Below are positions 1-8,911 of a DNA stretch of 64,000 bases, piece by piece. Made by a program: the position numbers and the translations under genes. The notes beneath the pieces were generated by a model. That model searched no databases and was not told the DNA's origin. It saw nothing but the letters and a program-made list of their open reading frames with translations. The DNA lies in contig NZ_KV917382.1 of the NCBI RefSeq assembly GCF_002019795.1, positions 1 through 64,000 of the forward strand, written 5' to 3'. Positions within the stretch are counted from its first letter, which is position 1. Each line of letters begins with the position of its first letter. This stretch comes from Bacillus alkalicellulosilyticus (GTDB lineage Bacteria; Bacillota; Bacilli; Bacillales; Bacillaceae_F).

Positions 1-23
1 TAAATTGGAGGGTTTTATTCAAT

Positions 24-173
24 ATGAATCAATCATTAAGCACTTTCTTAAAAATTGGAATCACTGCGGTTGCTATCGGAATCTTACTTTTTGGTGTTGG
101 GTTCACTTTAATTACAGGTGAAACGACATTCTATAATACACAAATTACTGGTGTTCAAAACGATTTACCTTAA
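24..173 (+). CDS. Small pilin-like membrane peptide, copy 1 (49 aa)
   Basis: The peptide starts MNQSLSTFLKIG and has one hydrophobic segment (about residues 8-31) followed by a short polar tail ending in NDLP. The ATG follows a ggaggg motif. It is too short for most ORF callers. The next two genes look like TadE-type pseudopilins, so I infer a pilus or pseudopilus subunit in the membrane. It lacks the classical Flp motif, so the family is not certain. The second copy, 213 bp downstream, encodes the same peptide. Confidence 0.65.
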   Translation: MNQSLSTFLKIGITAVAIGILLFGVGFTLITGETTFYNTQITGVQNDLP

Positions 174-236
174 GTTTTAGTTGGTTTTTTCGTTCCACGG
201 TCTCATAAAAAGTTAAATTGGAGGGTTTTATTCAAT

Positions 237-386
237 ATGAATCAATCATTAAGCACTTTCTTAAAAATTGGAATCACTGCGGTTGCTATCGGAATCTTAC
301 TTTTTGGTGTTGGGTTCACTTTAATTACGGGTGAGACGACATTCTATAATACACAAATTACTGGTGTTCAAAACGATTTACCTTAG
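237..386 (+). CDS. Small pilin-like membrane peptide, copy 2 (49 aa)
   Basis: This is an identical protein to the copy at 24-173 with only synonymous changes, ending in TAG instead of TAA. It has its own ggaggg ribosome binding site. Two back-to-back copies of a tiny hydrophobic subunit fit a structural protein needed in excess over the single-copy TadE-like proteins that follow at 438 and 834. Purifying selection is suggested by the synonymous nature of the differences, though the duplication may simply be young. Confidence 0.65.
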   Translation: MNQSLSTFLKIGITAVAIGILLFGVGFTLITGETTFYNTQITGVQNDLP

Positions 387-437
387 GACTGTAATGGGGG
401 GGGAATCTCCCCTCCTTTACAAAGGAGAGAAAAGCTT

Positions 438-809
438 ATGTCAAGTGTATTAGCCAAATGGATGACATTAATTATTGTTGTTAACATTATGTTTGCTCCA
501 ATCCTTGCTTACGTTGAAAGTTTGCATCGAGAAGCGGTTGAAACTGTTTTACATGAGGGCGCAAAAAGAGCAGCCATTGTAGGTTACTTTTCAGAAGAAA
601 TCATTGAGGATATGCGTCAACAATTAGTAGAACATTATAATTTTGACGAAAATACTATTCAATTTGAAGGTACTCAAACGTTAACTTATAGACACGATTA
701 TATTCAAGGAGCCCTTGAAGTTCCAAGAGGAATTATATTTATCATCGATATCTTTAATCAGGGTCCAGATACTATCCGAAAGGATATTCAAATTATGAGT
801 GAGTATTAA
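438..809 (+). CDS. TadE-like pseudopilin-type membrane protein
   Basis: The 123-aa product has an N-terminal transmembrane helix (about residues 7-25, WMTLIIVVNIMFAPILAY) followed by a helical stretch (SLHREAVETVLHEGAKRAA) and a mixed extracellular part. This is the shape of TadE/TadF-type minor pseudopilins, which are anchored by one N-terminal helix and assembled by a Tad secretion machine. Start is ATG after aaaggagag. It lies between the duplicated pilin-like peptides and a second protein of similar design, pointing to one operon. The assembly ATPase is not in this window. The family call is by architecture only. Confidence 0.55.
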   Translation: MSSVLAKWMTLIIVVNIMFAPILAYVESLHREAVETVLHEGAKRAAIVGYFSEEIIEDMRQQLVEHYNFDENTIQFEGTQTLTYRHDYIQGALEVPRGIIFIIDIFNQGPDTIRKDIQIMSEY

Positions 810-833
810 ACGTGCTAAGAAAGGAAAACGAGC

Positions 834-1328
834 ATGTCACACACATTACAAACTATGTTTCTCATACTAGTTTTTGCTGGCATTATGTTTATGCAATTTA
901 ATTTAGATTCAGATAGAACAGCAAATAGACAAATCAAAAATGCATTAGAGTTAGCTGTCCATGATGCTGCGCTAGCCCTTGATGAATCACATTTAATCTC
1001 AGGGCAAATTGTGTTTGATCAAGGTCGGGCGATGGATAATTTCAAAACTAGTCTCGAAACTTCCTTACGAGTAGAAGCAAGTGGTGAAGGTTTTATATAC
1101 TCCCCATTAGAAGAATCTCGATATCAAAATGAGATGTATATCGAACATATTGAATTCTTTGATGATAGCAATAGCCTATTTCCTTTTTCCTACAACAACC
1201 CTGATTATAATATAATTGAAACTTTACAAGGGCCAGGAGTTGTTGCGGTTCTTACAACTGTAAGTCCTCGTTATTTTAGAGGAAACGGTATGATTATACG
1301 TAAAACTGTTGTTTATGAGTATCAGTAA
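834..1328 (+). CDS. TadE/F-like membrane-anchored pilus protein
   Basis: The 164-aa product has an N-terminal transmembrane helix (about residues 7-22) then RTANRQIKNALELAVHDAAL, the long amphipathic helix typical of pseudopilin-like proteins, and a beta-rich C-terminal half. It starts 24 bp after the preceding TadE-like gene with aaggaaa upstream. Position and design suggest a minor component of the same surface structure. A promoter and structured leader follow directly, so this gene probably ends the transcription unit. Function is inferred. Confidence 0.55.
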   Translation: MSHTLQTMFLILVFAGIMFMQFNLDSDRTANRQIKNALELAVHDAALALDESHLISGQIVFDQGRAMDNFKTSLETSLRVEASGEGFIYSPLEESRYQNEMYIEHIEFFDDSNSLFPFSYNNPDYNIIETLQGPGVVAVLTTVSPRYFRGNGMIIRKTVVYEYQ

Positions 1329-1389
1329 TATTGGTGAATAAAAACTTTTTAAACAAAACAAAAAATACTACCCACTAGAACCAAAGTCA

Positions 1390-1398
1390 TGGTATAAT
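1390..1398 (+). promoter_or_regulatory. Extended -10 promoter of leader element A
   Basis: TGGTATAAT is a perfect extended -10 (TG at 1390-1391, TATAAT at 1393-1398). No good -35 hexamer is visible, as is common for extended -10 promoters. Transcription would begin about 1405 and run into the structured leader. Confidence 0.7.
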
Positions 1399-1404
1399 AT
1401 AGAA

Positions 1405-1541
1405 AATTTAGTCTATTCTGTTCATGGCAATCCACTTTGGATTAGCGGTTTTCTTAGCAAACGAAGTGCTCTTTGGGGCGTGGGTAATGATTACACCGTA
1501 GGTGTGTCTATTTACCACATCCAAAAAGCACTTTTTTTTTG
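1405..1541 (+). ncRNA. Structured leader RNA, element A (hairpin - AGCGG - terminator hairpin)
   Basis: A short hairpin (AATCC 1429-1433 with GGATT 1439-1443) is followed at once by AGCGGT and then a long hairpin that closes with AGTGCT (1465-1470) and AGCACT (1527-1532) and ends in a T run. The long hairpin has inner stems GTGGGTAA/TTTACCAC and TACACC/GGTGTG. The same plan recurs at 9295, 19495 and 38655 with covarying stems. It lies between promoter and ribosome binding site of the lipoprotein gene, so premature termination control is the simplest reading. Confidence 0.7.
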
Positions 1542-1581
1542 CAATGAGAATAGGCAAATACAACTAATGGAGGTAATAATT

Positions 1582-2523
1582 ATGAAAAAATGGGTAATTG
1601 TTTTAGGAGTTTCTACAGTATTTCTAGGGGCTTGCGGAACAGGAGAAAAAGGAAAAGAAATTGAGGAAAGTGTAATTAAAGATAACCAGAAGATAGAAGA
1701 ACCTGTTAGCTATCAATCAGAGAACAACCACCATGAAATCTACGCTATTGAAGGAACTCGTTTACTAGAAGCAAAAAGAGAGCGAAGAGAAGAAATACAA
1801 AAACAACTAGAGGAAAAAGAAGAAAAACATGTTGTTGTTACCGATGATGATACTGGAAAAGATGATGTTGAAACGAAAGAAAATGAAGAGAGACAGATAG
1901 CTTCTGCCACTTCATCTACACCATCTAATAATAGTAATTCATCGTCTGACGGTAATAGAAGTAATACTTCTCAGAAACCATCCACTTCTAACAGTTCTAA
2001 AAACAACACAGCACCGTCTTCATCTCAACAAAAAAAAGAAGCAACAACAGAGAAAAAGTCTGAACCAAAAGCACCTAAACAGGAGCCAAAAAAAGAGCCT
2101 AAGCAAGAACCAAAACCGGAGCCTAAACCAGAACCTTCTATTCCTACCGGTTTCGTATCATCCATTGAAAATGAGATTAATAATTCTGTTTCATATGATG
2201 TTCACAGAACTAGTAAATCTTCACAATATAACTCTTTAGTAAAGGACCTTGCATCTGGTAAAGCTACTGTATCTTCAGTTCGAAACACTGTAAGTGCGGA
2301 ATTTACTGAAGGTGGATTTGTATATCAACCAACCGATGTACAAGTATATACCTTTACTACTCAAAGTGGGGATGCGGGTGATATGATTCGAACAATGCAA
2401 AGCAGAGGGTTTCCTGCAAGTACAGCATATAGACGAGCTGCCGTTTACTATAATGCAAATACTAAAACTTATACAGTCGGAGTTATTGGCTTAGGATATT
2501 TTAAAATGGAGACTTTTGACTAA
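1582..2523 (+). CDS. Lipoprotein with a charged and Pro/Glu/Lys-rich spacer
   Basis: The ATG at 1582 follows a perfect ggaggt and gives a lipoprotein signal peptide, MKKWVIVLGVSTVFLGACG, with lipobox LGAC (Cys18). An upstream in-frame GTG at 1480 lies inside the terminator hairpin of the leader RNA and is rejected. After the lipid anchor come a charged coiled-coil-like region (about 55-105), a Ser/Asn-rich linker (about 115-150) and EPK-type repeats (about 160-190) that probably span the cell wall. The folded C-terminal domain of about 120 residues is unrecognised. The 313-aa product probably displays that domain outside the cell, in the same operon as the CARDB protein. Confidence 0.75.
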   Translation: MKKWVIVLGVSTVFLGACGTGEKGKEIEESVIKDNQKIEEPVSYQSENNHHEIYAIEGTRLLEAKRERREEIQKQLEEKEEKHVVVTDDDTGKDDVETKENEERQIASATSSTPSNNSNSSSDGNRSNTSQKPSTSNSSKNNTAPSSSQQKKEATTEKKSEPKAPKQEPKKEPKQEPKPEPKPEPSIPTGFVSSIENEINNSVSYDVHRTSKSSQYNSLVKDLASGKATVSSVRNTVSAEFTEGGFVYQPTDVQVYTFTTQSGDAGDMIRTMQSRGFPASTAYRRAAVYYNANTKTYTVGVIGLGYFKMETFD

Positions 2524-2540
2524 ACCAAGGAGTTTTGATT

Positions 2541-3185
2541 ATGAGCTTAAAACCTATATACCTAATAATTGCAATAACAATCTCTTTAAGTTTCCCTTTA
2601 CTTGTACTAATTTTCAGTACAAGTGGGGGAGACCCTTTAACTGAACAGACTAGTTCCATCCATGATTTGCGTTTTTCAGAAAACGTATTTTCTGAGACGG
2701 AAATCATCGATGAAGCTCGTTTACTTGGTATTGACCGTATCGATATCCCACATTTTTGCCCTATACCTACTAAATCAGGAATAAACGAATGCTTAATGTA
2801 TAGTTTCCAAGATTCTTATGGTAAAGGCATTTATCAGGGGGAAAAAGCACATGTATTTAACCATCTCTTATATGAATTTTTACAAGGCGAGAAAAGCAAA
2901 TCAGATGTGGTGGACCATATATATTCTTTAAGTGGTTGGATTGAAGATGGTACGACCTTTCTTATTCCTGGCTTAAAACAATTTGTAGTAACAGACATTA
3001 ACATAGACACTCATAAAACGTCTTCGCAATTATCTAATGAAATATGGGCTGAGTTAATGATTAAAGGTTTATTACACGGCTCAGCCTACGAAGAAGTTTT
3101 AATAATATATGATGATAAAACAAAAATGAACACGATAGGTATTCTTAGCATTAACTTTATATTTATTGAAGAGGGTTGGGATTAA
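2541..3185 (+). CDS. Membrane-anchored protein of unknown function
   Basis: The ATG at 2541 sits 8 nt after AAGGAG; the TTG at 2535 is too close. The 214-aa product has one N-terminal hydrophobic segment (about residues 6-26, IIAITISLSFPLLVLIF) and an otherwise soluble, probably extracellular domain with two Cys residues (PHFCPIP, NECLMY). No family was recognised. It is 17 bp downstream of the lipoprotein gene and abuts the large CARDB gene, so a joint surface role is likely. Confidence 0.65.
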   Translation: MSLKPIYLIIAITISLSFPLLVLIFSTSGGDPLTEQTSSIHDLRFSENVFSETEIIDEARLLGIDRIDIPHFCPIPTKSGINECLMYSFQDSYGKGIYQGEKAHVFNHLLYEFLQGEKSKSDVVDHIYSLSGWIEDGTTFLIPGLKQFVVTDINIDTHKTSSQLSNEIWAELMIKGLLHGSAYEEVLIIYDDKTKMNTIGILSINFIFIEEGWD

Positions 3186-3186
3186 G

Positions 3187-6100
3187 ATGCAAAGGAAGAT
3201 TTTCTTCTGTTTCCTTATTTTAATAATTATGTTCTCAAGCTTTCCTAATGGTGTACTATTTTCTTCTAACTCTTCTTCTGTAGAAGCTGCTAGTCAAACA
3301 AAAACTATAAGAATTGATAGAGGGACGTATTCAAATACGATGCAATGGGAAAGTTCTAAAATTTATAACTTCCCAAACGCTTCTATTGGTAATTATCCTT
3401 CAACTTATGTATTTGAAGAAGGGGGATATAAAGGAACTTTACAAGCAACTAGAATTATACTAACTCCCCTTAATAGACAAACAAACCGGTCAGTCACGTT
3501 AACTGATACATGGACGGACTCAACATTTCGCATAGATAAAAACTCCGTTCCTGTTCCAAATACAAGGCAAGTGACACACACAGATAGTGTTACAGGAACA
3601 ACTATAACAAGAAATCTTCCTAAAAACGGCGAGTTACGTTCTATAGATTCAAGAGTAATCAAAGCTTTTAGTTATAGTTATGGAAGAGGAGATAATTACG
3701 ATCCTGTAGGTAATACGACACTCGGTTATATGTCCAATAACACTACCACATACTGGGGTGGTACTTTACGCTATTCGAATGCTCCACGCCCACCAAATGA
3801 CTATTATGGTCCTGATGCGAGTACGTATGGAACTAAAGGGTGGACATTAGAATCCATAGCATGGGATGAATGTTGTGTACGTGATGCGAGAGACTCCCGA
3901 TATCACCATTTAACGAGAAATGATGGATATCGTTGGCGTTCCGATGCATCTAATGGTAGAAGAACTTATAATCAGTATAGAAAAGGTGTAGTTTTAGCTT
4001 ACAGCCGTAATGTTACAGGTCACAAGTATCGTCAAAGTTATAGAGGAACTTATAGCTTACCAGATACGGCTACACGATGGAAAGTAGAAGTTGAATACAC
4101 AGGTACTATACATGGAACAAACTTAAGAGCAAATAGCATAGATATTTTTAATCCTTGGGATGGTCGTTTAATGTCAGGTGATCTCACACAGGGCGTCTCT
4201 TATCATGCTAGAGTACAGTATATCAATAATGGAAGTACAAATGTAGGAGCTCATACTGTTGCACTTTATAATGGAAATACTCGTCTGGGGGAAATACGCG
4301 TTCCCAATTTACAGTCCGGTAGAACACATCAAGTAACAATACCATTCACACCTACCATAACAAATTCTCATTATGATATGAACCTAAGAGCTGTTGTAGA
4401 TGACCGAGATGAAATAAAAGAAACCAATGAAAATGATAATGAAACATCAATAAGCAAAAGGGTAAACTTTGTTAACCTAAGGGCAATAAATATAACTATA
4501 AGAGATTTAAATTTTCAACCTGTAACAACGGTAACTCCCGGAATGACGTATCGTGCTTATATATTTTTTGCGAATGAAGGGGCTCCAGTAGGTGCACATT
4601 TCGTCCATCTTTTAAGTGGAACTAATCGATTACTTGGCTCTCGCCGTATAGGAGGACTTGGGACTGGAGCATCTGGTGAAATTTGGATTGAGTTTACAGC
4701 CCCACACGATTCTACAGAATTTATTGGATTTGTAGATGCTATTGATGAAATAGTGGAGTCAAATGAATTCGATAATACAGTCTCAACAACTGGATTAGTC
4801 CATACCAGAAATCTAGTGGCAGAATCATTGGAGTTCTTCGATAATGATGGGAACCTTGCAACCACATTAATACAAGGTGAGACCTATGAAGTAAGATATA
4901 CTCACCGAAATGACAGTCTTGTTGGAACACCTGGAAGGAGAGACTCCTTTCATTCTTATGGTTTTAACACACCAGTGAACATTGATGTTGGGCCAATGCA
5001 ACCTGGCGAACGAAGAACAGAAAGGTTCTCCTTTACGCCTACTAGAGTTGGTGAAAAAATATCGAGAATTCATATTAACTCTTTCCATGATATAAATGAA
5101 ACAAATTATAATGACAATACTGCTATAAACGTGACTAATGTTACTCAAATCAATTTAAAGGCACTTAATATAACCCTTACTGATACGGACCATAATCTTG
5201 TCAGTACTCTGAGAGTAGACAATGAATATTTAGCTAGAATCACGTATAACAATGAGAGCGATCTTCCAGTTGAAGGGCATACGGTAACTTTATTTGATGG
5301 AGAACAAATTATAGGGGAGCATTACGTTGAGTCATTGTTAAATAATAGGGCTCTTACTATCACCATTCCTTTTACGTTATCTGTTGGGGGAAATCGCACA
5401 TTGACAGCGTTTGTTGATTCTGAGGATGATATTAAAGAGCATAATGAAACGGATAATAAGGTTTCCACTACCAGAACCGTTTTAGATACAAATTTAAAAG
5501 CACTTGATATTTATATGACTGACTTAAATAATGAACCAGTTGAATCGTTAGTACGAGATAAAGAATACATTGCCCATATTACGTACTTAAATGATAGCAG
5601 CCAAAGTATACCTCAACATACGGTTAGACTAACTGAAGGAAATACAACACTTGTTGAAAGAAGGGAAAATGCCATGATTGCGGGGGCAGAACGTACCATT
5701 TCCTACAGGTTTACTGCGAGAAACACGGGAACACACACCTATACCGCAATATTAGATCCTGATGACGAGATCATAGAAAGAACAACCGAGGACAACAGAG
5801 TTTCAACTTCATTCCCTGTTCACTATGTAAATCTAAGAGCTGATAATATAAGAATAACAGACTTAAATGATAATAACGTTACTGAGTTGACACAAGGTTT
5901 TGAATATCATGCTGTTGTGACCTATACGAATCAAAGTACATTAGAAGTTTTACCTCACTATATATCATTAACTGACAATAGTGGTCAGATTGTTGAAGTA
6001 CCTGTAGAGGAAATCGCTAGTGGGGAAATGCGTACTGTTAGAATTCCTTTTATAGCAGAGAATAATGGAACGCAAACTTTTATTGCAATGGTCGACTCTA

Positions 6101-8214
6101 AAGATGATATTGTTGAAGCAAATGAAAATGACAATACGGTTAGTATTAACCGTATTGTGAGACCTGTGAATTTAAGAGCAGATAATATTGAAATAACTGA
6201 TAAAGATAATAATCCAATTAGTACTCTTGTACAAGGATACGAGTATCATGCTCATGTAACCTATACCAACGAAAGTAATATATCGGTGCCAGAGCATGTT
6301 GTGGGAATTTTTGATGAAGGGCATTTGATTGGTGAACTAAGTTCTGCTGCCATGCAAAGAGATGAAACCAAGACCATTGTTGTACCTTTTATTGCTGAAT
6401 ATAATGGAGAACGAACAATTTGGGCATTCGTTGATATTTACGATGAGATAGTTGAGTCAACATTATTAGATAATGAAGTGAGTACAAATAAAATCATCAA
6501 TTTTGTAAATCTAAAGGCAACGGATATTATCATTACTGATATGAATGACAATGAAATGTCTACTTTAGTTCAGGGAATTCAGTATAGGGCTCATGTATCC
6601 TATGAGAACGAAAGCGACATTCCGGTTCCTTCACATCATGTCTCCATTTCGTCTGATAACTCTCAATTACATGAAAGAGCAGTAACTTCAATGGAACGAG
6701 GTCAAACGCGAACAACGACCTTCACCTTTACTGCAAGCGAAAGAGGGACCGTTGTTTTTTCCGGTATGACCGACTCAAGAGATATGGTCCAGGAGACAGA
6801 TGAAACGGATAATGAAGTATTTGTAACCAAAGATGTCCATTTCGTTAATTTGAAGGCTGAAGACATAGTAATAACTGATATGAATAATGTCCCAACTGAC
6901 ACATTAGTACACAATATTGAGTATGTAGCACATATAACTTATAAGAACGAAAGTGAAATTTCAGTTCCAGCACATTACATTTCTCTACATGAAAATGGGA
7001 ACGAACTTAACGATATTTCTGTCGGACAAATAAGTGCTGGACAATCCAGAACGGTTGAAATACCATTTCTAGCGACTCAACACGGAGAAAGAACATTCAC
7101 AGGCATAGTTGATTCGAGAGACCAAATAATCGAAACGGATGAGACTGACAATGAGGTTTCAACAACTGTTTCTGTTAATATTGTAAACTTAGTTGCTGAG
7201 TCTATCGATTTCATCAATGAAACTAATGAAATTCAATCTCATTTAGTAAAAGGGGAAAGTTATTATGCTCGTATTACCTATCTAAACGATAGTGAAATTG
7301 ATGTTCCGAGTCATCACGTTTCATTATCTGAACAAGGACAACAAATAAATGAAGTAGAAGCAGCGCCAATGAGAAGTGGTGAACGACAAACTGTTTTAGT
7401 AGAATTTACAGCTGAACATGCTGGAGCAAATCGTCTGTTTGAAGGATTCGTTGACAGTAGAGATGTAATAGTAGAAACGGATGAAACGGATAATACGATT
7501 TCACAAGGTATGTTAGTCAATACAAGGCCAGATATATCGATGTCTTATTTGCCAGTTCCCGTTTATCAAGGGGACGAGGTCACCATAATTATGATTCCAA
7601 CCGATGAAGATGGCCATCTACTAGATGTAGAGCTAATTATGGAGAAAGGGGACTCAGACCCAGAAATCGTATATACAGCTGAGAATATCACAAGTGGTAC
7701 AGAATTAGAGTATGTCATACCAAACATTGATTTAGATAGGTACACCTTTACTAGTAGGGTAAGAGACGAACTTGGAGAAGAGGCAGAAGTTAGTCTTACA
7801 TTTGACGTCTTACCTCTTACAATAGAAGGTGCCGTTACCCACACAGAAGAGTGGGAAGAGATTCATGAAAAAAATGGAAACTTACCACATCAATTTTATT
7901 CTGGAGAACCATTCATATTAGATGCCACCCTTACAGATTATCCAATAAATTACGTTAAGGTTACATTTATGGGTGAGCAACAAAGAGGTACTATTAAAGA
8001 AATATCAACTTACCTAGAGGAAATATCTTCAATATCATATGTAGGTGATATTTTTGATGAAACTCTTATTGAAGGAGATACTTCTCTCAAGAATGGTGAT
8101 GTTACTTTTGAGTTTGAAGTAGAGTATGCTAATGGTTTTGTTGCGACAGACATTGTAATAGTAGAAATTATCGGTAGGTTACATGATGCATTTAGATTTA
8201 GACAAACATTTTAA
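3187..8214 (+). CDS. Secreted giant protein with ten CARDB-like repeats
   Basis: The ATG at 3187 lies 12 nt after gaggg; an in-frame TTG at 3166 inside the upstream gene is less likely. The 1675-aa product starts with a signal peptide (MQRKIFFCFLILIIMFSS...). A unique N-terminal region (about 35-310) precedes ten tandem units of about 110 residues, each opening with a version of VNLRADNIEITDLN, then a TLVQGxEYxAHVTYxNES strand and a DSRDxIxETDETDNxVS end. These match CARDB-type beta-sandwich repeats (cell-adhesion related domain in bacteria). A degenerate beta-rich tail follows. No LPxTG anchor is visible, so it may be released or held by partners. Operon context suggests a fibrous adhesin tied to the pilus-like genes. 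Confidence 0.75.
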   Translation: MQRKIFFCFLILIIMFSSFPNGVLFSSNSSSVEAASQTKTIRIDRGTYSNTMQWESSKIYNFPNASIGNYPSTYVFEEGGYKGTLQATRIILTPLNRQTNRSVTLTDTWTDSTFRIDKNSVPVPNTRQVTHTDSVTGTTITRNLPKNGELRSIDSRVIKAFSYSYGRGDNYDPVGNTTLGYMSNNTTTYWGGTLRYSNAPRPPNDYYGPDASTYGTKGWTLESIAWDECCVRDARDSRYHHLTRNDGYRWRSDASNGRRTYNQYRKGVVLAYSRNVTGHKYRQSYRGTYSLPDTATRWKVEVEYTGTIHGTNLRANSIDIFNPWDGRLMSGDLTQGVSYHARVQYINNGSTNVGAHTVALYNGNTRLGEIRVPNLQSGRTHQVTIPFTPTITNSHYDMNLRAVVDDRDEIKETNENDNETSISKRVNFVNLRAINITIRDLNFQPVTTVTPGMTYRAYIFFANEGAPVGAHFVHLLSGTNRLLGSRRIGGLGTGASGEIWIEFTAPHDSTEFIGFVDAIDEIVESNEFDNTVSTTGLVHTRNLVAESLEFFDNDGNLATTLIQGETYEVRYTHRNDSLVGTPGRRDSFHSYGFNTPVNIDVGPMQPGERRTERFSFTPTRVGEKISRIHINSFHDINETNYNDNTAINVTNVTQINLKALNITLTDTDHNLVSTLRVDNEYLARITYNNESDLPVEGHTVTLFDGEQIIGEHYVESLLNNRALTITIPFTLSVGGNRTLTAFVDSEDDIKEHNETDNKVSTTRTVLDTNLKALDIYMTDLNNEPVESLVRDKEYIAHITYLNDSSQSIPQHTVRLTEGNTTLVERRENAMIAGAERTISYRFTARNTGTHTYTAILDPDDEIIERTTEDNRVSTSFPVHYVNLRADNIRITDLNDNNVTELTQGFEYHAVVTYTNQSTLEVLPHYISLTDNSGQIVEVPVEEIASGEMRTVRIPFIAENNGTQTFIAMVDSKDDIVEANENDNTVSINRIVRPVNLRADNIEITDKDNNPISTLVQGYEYHAHVTYTNESNISVPEHVVGIFDEGHLIGELSSAAMQRDETKTIVVPFIAEYNGERTIWAFVDIYDEIVESTLLDNEVSTNKIINFVNLKATDIIITDMNDNEMSTLVQGIQYRAHVSYENESDIPVPSHHVSISSDNSQLHERAVTSMERGQTRTTTFTFTASERGTVVFSGMTDSRDMVQETDETDNEVFVTKDVHFVNLKAEDIVITDMNNVPTDTLVHNIEYVAHITYKNESEISVPAHYISLHENGNELNDISVGQISAGQSRTVEIPFLATQHGERTFTGIVDSRDQIIETDETDNEVSTTVSVNIVNLVAESIDFINETNEIQSHLVKGESYYARITYLNDSEIDVPSHHVSLSEQGQQINEVEAAPMRSGERQTVLVEFTAEHAGANRLFEGFVDSRDVIVETDETDNTISQGMLVNTRPDISMSYLPVPVYQGDEVTIIMIPTDEDGHLLDVELIMEKGDSDPEIVYTAENITSGTELEYVIPNIDLDRYTFTSRVRDELGEEAEVSLTFDVLPLTIEGAVTHTEEWEEIHEKNGNLPHQFYSGEPFILDATLTDYPINYVKVTFMGEQQRGTIKEISTYLEEISSISYVGDIFDETLIEGDTSLKNGDVTFEFEVEYANGFVATDIVIVEIIGRLHDAFRFRQTF

Positions 8215-8223
8215 TGTCATTGA

Positions 8224-8251
8224 AACTCCTCTTACTAGAGGAGTTTTTTTT
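8224..8251 (+). terminator. Rho-independent terminator after the CARDB gene
   Basis: AACTCCTC (8224-8231) pairs with GAGGAGTT (8238-8245) and is followed by a T run to 8251. It closes the surface operon. Confidence 0.9.
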
Positions 8252-8263
8252 CCAAAAAAATAG

Positions 8264-8300
8264 TTTACATACCTTATAATGAAACCTATAATCATTATAA
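8264..8300 (+). promoter_or_regulatory. xre promoter with overlapping 9-bp inverted repeat (operator candidate)
   Basis: TTTACA (8264-8269) and TATAAT (8287-8292) are separated by exactly 17 bp. A perfect inverted repeat, TTATAATGA (8274-8282) and TCATTATAA (8292-8300), spaced by 9 bp, covers the spacer and the -10. This is the geometry of a dimeric XRE repressor binding its own promoter; autoregulation is inferred. Confidence 0.75.
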
Positions 8301-8373
8301 CGAACACTATATTGATTGAAATGTCACTTATAGACTGTAGACAGTTTCTGTCATTTCCTTATAAAATAATTAA

Positions 8374-8592
8374 ATGGAAACTATAAATATAAAATTACTA
8401 TTTGGGAATAACGTTAAAAAATATAGGAAACTTTTGGGTTTAACACAAGAACAACTTGCAATTCAAACGGGTCTTCATAGAACTTATATTAGTGAGGTTG
8501 AAAGAGGACTTAGAAATGTTTCACTTGAAAATATTTATATCTTATCTAAAGCTTTAGAAATTAAAATGTCTGATTTACTAACTTTTGATTAA
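8374..8592 (+). CDS. XRE-family helix-turn-helix transcriptional regulator
   Basis: The 72-aa product is a single HTH_3 domain: VKKYRKLLGLTQEQLAIQTG, then LHRTYISEVERGLRNVSLENIYILSKAL. It would bind DNA as a dimer. There is no clear ribosome binding site before the ATG, so translation may be weak. The promoter upstream carries a perfect inverted repeat over the -10, fitting self-repression. A terminator-like hairpin follows at 8616. Its targets elsewhere in the plasmid are unknown; no second copy of the TTATAATGA palindrome was noticed. Confidence 0.85.
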   Translation: METINIKLLFGNNVKKYRKLLGLTQEQLAIQTGLHRTYISEVERGLRNVSLENIYILSKALEIKMSDLLTFD

Positions 8593-8615
8593 CTTCTTCT
8601 CTAAGATTATACTCC

Positions 8616-8653
8616 AACAGGTTACAGTATATTTTATACAAAAACCTGTTTTT
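8616..8653 (+). terminator. Terminator-like hairpin after xre
   Basis: AACAGGTT (8616-8623) pairs with AACCTGTT (8643-8650) across a 19-nt loop, followed by a T-rich stretch. Confidence 0.6.
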
Positions 8654-8911
8654 GTTTTCTTTGTCTAATATTATATTTATCTTTATCAATCACACATGGT
8701 TTTATAATCTGTTTTTAGGGTAATTATTTATATTTGTATTATTTTTTGTATTTATCTAAGAATTCTACAATATTAAAAAGATATCTATACTATCATATTG
8801 TTTATATAGAACATATACTTTTATAATTCTTAGTATATTTTTTAATTATATATTTATTTTTGTTATTAATATTTTAAAACTTGTAGAAATTCTATATTTG
8901 GAGTGTGAAAT
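8654..8911. other. AT-rich gap without a gene
   Basis: This stretch is extremely AT-rich on both strands, with many short TATA-like words and no reading frame or convincing hairpin. A promoter for the gene at 8912 must lie here but cannot be singled out among the -10-like sequences. Confidence 0.5.

Larger units (their letters stand above)
1..386 (+). repeat. 213-bp tandem duplication of a pilin-like gene with its leader
   Basis: Bases 1-172 recur at 214-385, offset 213 bp, with the same ribosome binding site and coding sequence. The only coding differences I see are synonymous (acaggtgaaacg versus acgggtgagacg). The window starts exactly at the left copy, so further copies may lie upstream. 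Confidence 0.9.

Noticed and set aside
1424-1501. Leader peptide MAIHFGLAVF... within element A
   Set aside because: No ribosome binding site, and the other three elements have no comparable peptide; the sequence is explained by RNA stems.
1480-1581. Start of the lipoprotein at GTG 1480
   Set aside because: It lies inside the leader terminator hairpin; ATG 1582 has ggaggt and gives a perfect lipoprotein signal peptide.
3405-7844. Many minus-strand frames under the CARDB gene
   Set aside because: They lack ribosome binding sites and family features and are shadows of a long repetitive coding sequence.
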